Source of the DNA: Chroococcidiopsis sp. CCMEE 29
GTDB lineage: Bacteria; Cyanobacteriota; Cyanobacteriia; Cyanobacteriales; Chroococcidiopsidaceae
NCBI RefSeq assembly: GCF_023558375.1
Contig: NZ_CP083762.1
Coordinates: forward strand, 522,273-586,272
Length of the DNA: 64,000 nt
Direction: 5' to 3'
Under the pieces are notes generated by a model, which ran no database searches, was not told the DNA's origin, and saw only the letters and a list, made by a program, of their open reading frames with translations. Position numbers and translations under genes: made by a program. Each line of letters begins with the position of its first letter. The first letter of the stretch is position 1. Shown piece after piece: positions 61,387 to 64,000 of this stretch.

Positions 61387-64000
61387 TCAAGACCAAAGAT
61401 TAGTTGCTTTTGTCTTATCCAATCTTTGTTTTAGGCGACTTTTACCTGAAGCCAGTTGCTTAATCAAGTCAGACTTTTGTGGCTCTGATGATGCTATTTC
61501 CCCAGCCTGGCTTAGGTATTTAGCTAGAGAACGAATTGTTGGATATTTAAACAAATCAACCAGCGATATATATTCTGTCGCATCGCTCAAAACGTTATTG
61601 AGCTTGCTATAAATTTTTGCGATCAGTAATGAGTTGCCACCGATTTCAAAAAAATTATTATTGACTCCTACTTTTTCTAAGTTCAGCACTGCTTGCCAAA
61701 CGGTAGCAATTGCTTGCTCAATATCATTCTGGGGTGCTACATAAGTAACTTCCAATTCCTGAAGTAAAACTTCTGGCTTAGGGAGCGCCCGGCGATCTAC
61801 CTTCCCATTTGACGACAGCGGTAAACCTTCCAGAAAGATGAAAGCTGATGGTACCATATGCGCTGGCAGCTTCCTACTAAGGAAGTGACGTAGTTCCTCA
61901 ACTGTAGGCACTGCTTTTTTTTCGGGAACAATGTAAGCTAGCAGACGCTCTTTGCCTTGCTGCTTGGCAATCGCCCTGACCACTGCTGCTTTTACTGCTG
62001 AGTGCTGTGTTAATGCTGCCTCGATTTCTCCCGCCTCAATGCGATATCCTCGAATCTTAATTTGGAAGTCTACTCGCCCCAGCAATTCAATGTTTCCATC
62101 GGGTTGATAACACCCTAAGTCACCCGTACGGTAGAGACGTTCTCCTGTGCGCGGATGAAAAATAAAACTGTTGCGAGTCTTTTCTATATTGCGCCAGTAG
62201 CCTTTTGCCAACTGTACTCCAGAACAATACATTTGACCAGGAACCCAAACTGGGCAGTCTTCTAACGCATCATTCAGAATGTAGTATTTCGAGTTAGTCA
62301 TCGGTTGGCCGTAAGGAATACTTTTCCAGTTCGGGTCAACCTTTTCAATTAAATAGCCGATATTCCAGATAGTCGTTTCAGTTGGACCGCCAATACTGAG
62401 AATTTGTACTCCTGTTACTAGGGCTTTCAGTCGATCCGGAAGAGAAACGGGGAGCCAATCTCCACCCAAAATTGCCAGCCGCAAACTCGGAGCTAGTACC
62501 CCAGATTGCTCATCTATATAATCCACCAACATCTCCATCATAGCGGGCACTGAATTCCACAGGGTCACTTTTTCTCGCGCCATTAACTCAGACCAGTGAC
62601 TAGGAGCTTTGATAGCCGAAGCATCAGGCATGACAATGGTGCCGCCAGCACTTAGCATCCCAAAAATGTCATAGACAGATAAGTCGTGGTTGAGAGCCGT
62701 CAGAGCCAAAATACAGTCTTCTGAACCGATGTCGAAGCGCTTATTTGTATAGATGACCACATTAACAACGTTGCGATGCGTAATCATCACCCCTTTAGGA
62801 TTTCCTGTAGAACCAGAAGTATAGATGACATAAGCTAAATCATCAGGTTTCTGGACTGGCTCTAGCGGCTCCTTGCTCTCATTTGATAGGGCTGGGTCGT
62901 TGAGGCATAGCACTACAACACCTTCTGGCCAAGAAAGCGTCTCATTGAGCCAAGATTGGGTGAGAACAATGCTAGCTTCACTATTTTCTAGCAGATAGTC
63001 CCTTCGCTCTTGGGGTAGTCCGGGATCAATGGGGACATAGGCAGCACCAGAAGCCAGAATGCCTATAACTGCGACAATCTGTTCCCACCCTTTCTCCATG
63101 ACCACAGCCACTAGTTGGTTGGGAATTGCCCCTAATGACCGCAGCCTACGACCAACTTGATTCGAGAGTTCGTATAACTCCTGGTAAGTCAGAGTGCGCT
63201 GGGATGAAATGACCGCAGACTGATGTCCCCTAACTTGCACTTGCGCTGCAAACAGGGTATGCAACATCTGATCAGAAATCGGTGCAACTGTAGCATTGAT
63301 TAGGCACCGCTGCGCTATCTGGTCAGGAGGTGTCAATTGTCGGCTAGTCTCAAGCCAAGTCTCCTCAGACGCTACGAGTCGATTGAGGAAGCGGCAATAA
63401 GTCTCAAACATGGCGCTGACTAATCCTTCGGGGAAAAGCTCCTCAACCACATCCCAGTTGAATGCCAATTCCTCCTTTTCCTCCCAGACTTGAATATCCA
63501 TCCAAGCTTGGGAGGCTTGACTGATGCCATAGACTAATTCCCCGAAATGACTGAACGTTAAAGTTTCCTGACCCAGTGAACTAAAGCCCAAGGTACTAGT
63601 AAATATGACTGGCATGGCACTGGGAGCTGCACCTTTTCTCCGAGCTAGTTCCCGCACAACTTGCACTCCACTGATGTAGCGATGTTCTAAATCTCGCCAT
63701 AGTTGCTGCTGTAGGCGGACAGAACGGTTAGTAAATGATTCGGGGGTTGAATTATCGACTGTCAATAACGTTACAGAGGTAAAGTCTCCTAAGATGTCAT
63801 TGACTTGCGGATGCAATGGCAGGCGGTTAAACAGGGCTAGATTAATCGTAAATCTGGCCTCTTTGCTCCAAAGGGTCAAGATTTCTGCAAAAGCGGCAAG
63901 CAAGACTCCAGAAGGGGTTAGACCAGCTTGAGCTGCGCGTTGCTTCAACTGCTGCCACGTAGGTTGATCTAACCGCCCATCATAACGCTTGCAAATATAC
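61387..64000 (-). CDS. NRPS module: Cy(partial)-A-PCP; N-terminus outside window
   Basis: The frame stays open to base 64000, so the N-terminus (start of Cy and anything before it) is missing. Visible are the C-terminal half of a heterocyclisation domain ('LTPSGVLLAAFAEILTLWS', 'GDFTSV'), then an A domain ('YTSGSTGNPKG', 'YRTGDLG', 'NGKVDRR'). The pocket reads D-L-Y-N-I-G-I-I-W, a variant of the cysteine code. A PCP follows ('FFEIGGNSLLIAK'). No methyltransferase interrupts this A domain. It is the first gene seen of the assembly line, 104 bases upstream of the PKS gene. The DxxxxD motif cannot be seen. Confidence 0.88.
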   Translation of the reverse strand, partial: YICKRYDGRLDQPTWQQLKQRAAQAGLTPSGVLLAAFAEILTLWSKEARFTINLALFNRLPLHPQVNDILGDFTSVTLLTVDNSTPESFTNRSVRLQQQLWRDLEHRYISGVQVVRELARRKGAAPSAMPVIFTSTLGFSSLGQETLTFSHFGELVYGISQASQAWMDIQVWEEKEELAFNWDVVEELFPEGLVSAMFETYCRFLNRLVASEETWLETSRQLTPPDQIAQRCLINATVAPISDQMLHTLFAAQVQVRGHQSAVISSQRTLTYQELYELSNQVGRRLRSLGAIPNQLVAVVMEKGWEQIVAVIGILASGAAYVPIDPGLPQERRDYLLENSEASIVLTQSWLNETLSWPEGVVVLCLNDPALSNESKEPLEPVQKPDDLAYVIYTSGSTGNPKGVMITHRNVVNVVIYTNKRFDIGSEDCILALTALNHDLSVYDIFGMLSAGGTIVMPDASAIKAPSHWSELMAREKVTLWNSVPAMMEMLVDYIDEQSGVLAPSLRLAILGGDWLPVSLPDRLKALVTGVQILSIGGPTETTIWNIGYLIEKVDPNWKSIPYGQPMTNSKYYILNDALEDCPVWVPGQMYCSGVQLAKGYWRNIEKTRNSFIFHPRTGERLYRTGDLGCYQPDGNIELLGRVDFQIKIRGYRIEAGEIEAALTQHSAVKAAVVRAIAKQQGKERLLAYIVPEKKAVPTVEELRHFLSRKLPAHMVPSAFIFLEGLPLSSNGKVDRRALPKPEVLLQELEVTYVAPQNDIEQAIATVWQAVLNLEKVGVNNNFFEIGGNSLLIAKIYSKLNNVLSDATEYISLVDLFKYPTIRSLAKYLSQAGEIASSEPQKSDLIKQLASGKSRLKQRLDKTKATNLWS

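Noticed and set aside
1-64000. tRNA, rRNA, CRISPR array, riboswitch
   Set aside because: Looked for and not seen; no regularly spaced repeats, cloverleaf or rRNA-like sequence was recognised.

Overview
The window reads as cyanobacterial DNA. GCGATCGC (HIP1) octamers are scattered throughout, and the families present (CHASE2, DUF928, DUF3386, CHAT-TPR, CAAD, an AMIN-TonB receptor) are typical of filamentous or Chroococcidiopsis-like cyanobacteria. A parAB pair with flanking palindromes and the very high insertion-sequence load suggest a large plasmid or a plasmid-derived genomic island. This is an inference, because no replication initiator was recognised.

Layout. 1-6000: a surface/secretion group holding a CHASE2 tail, DUF928, a CHAT-TPR protein, a two-partner-secretion exoprotein and a DUF3386 protein. 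6000-17000: an accessory block with a TPR gene relic, an HNH protein overlapping an SF2 helicase, an SDR gene broken by an IS5-type element and by a 137-bp nested palindrome, a CAAD protein with duplicated C-terminal repeats, a Zn-ribbon protein, a frameshifted coiled-coil/winged-helix gene, parA and parB, and a truncated transposase. 17196-22680 (+ strand): an Irt/Ybt-like pair of fused ABC exporter-type proteins. Between them lie three decayed genes: a small conserved protein, a methyltransferase with one in-frame stop, and a siderophore-binding protein with an internal deletion. 22770-34060: nested insertion sequences around a complete AMIN-TonB receptor, two paralogous PPM1-type methyltransferases, an RhtX/FptX-like MFS permease and a truncated second receptor. 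34264-64000 (- strand): a hybrid NRPS-PKS cluster that runs off the window end.

How the genes work together. Read in the direction of transcription, the cluster encodes Cy-A-PCP (incomplete), KS-AT-MT-KR-ACP, 3-hydroxyacyl-CoA dehydrogenase (FkbK-like), [ISKra4-type insertion], free ACP (FkbJ-like), acyl-CoA dehydrogenase (FkbI-like), HAD-type FkbH, Cy-A-PCP, KS-AT-MT-KR-DH-ACP and Cy-A(MT)-PCP-TE. All three adenylation domains carry cysteine-type pockets and the condensation domains are of the heterocyclisation class. The predicted product is therefore a chain of thiazoline/thiazolidine rings joined by C-methylated polyketide units, in the yersiniabactin/pyochelin tradition. It also has a glycolytic-type extender cassette (hydroxy- or methoxymalonyl-ACP) that yersiniabactin lacks. 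The adjoining TonB receptor, MFS permease and Ybt/Irt-like ABC pair fit a siderophore or metallophore. The synthesis genes look intact, but much of the neighbouring uptake set is decaying.
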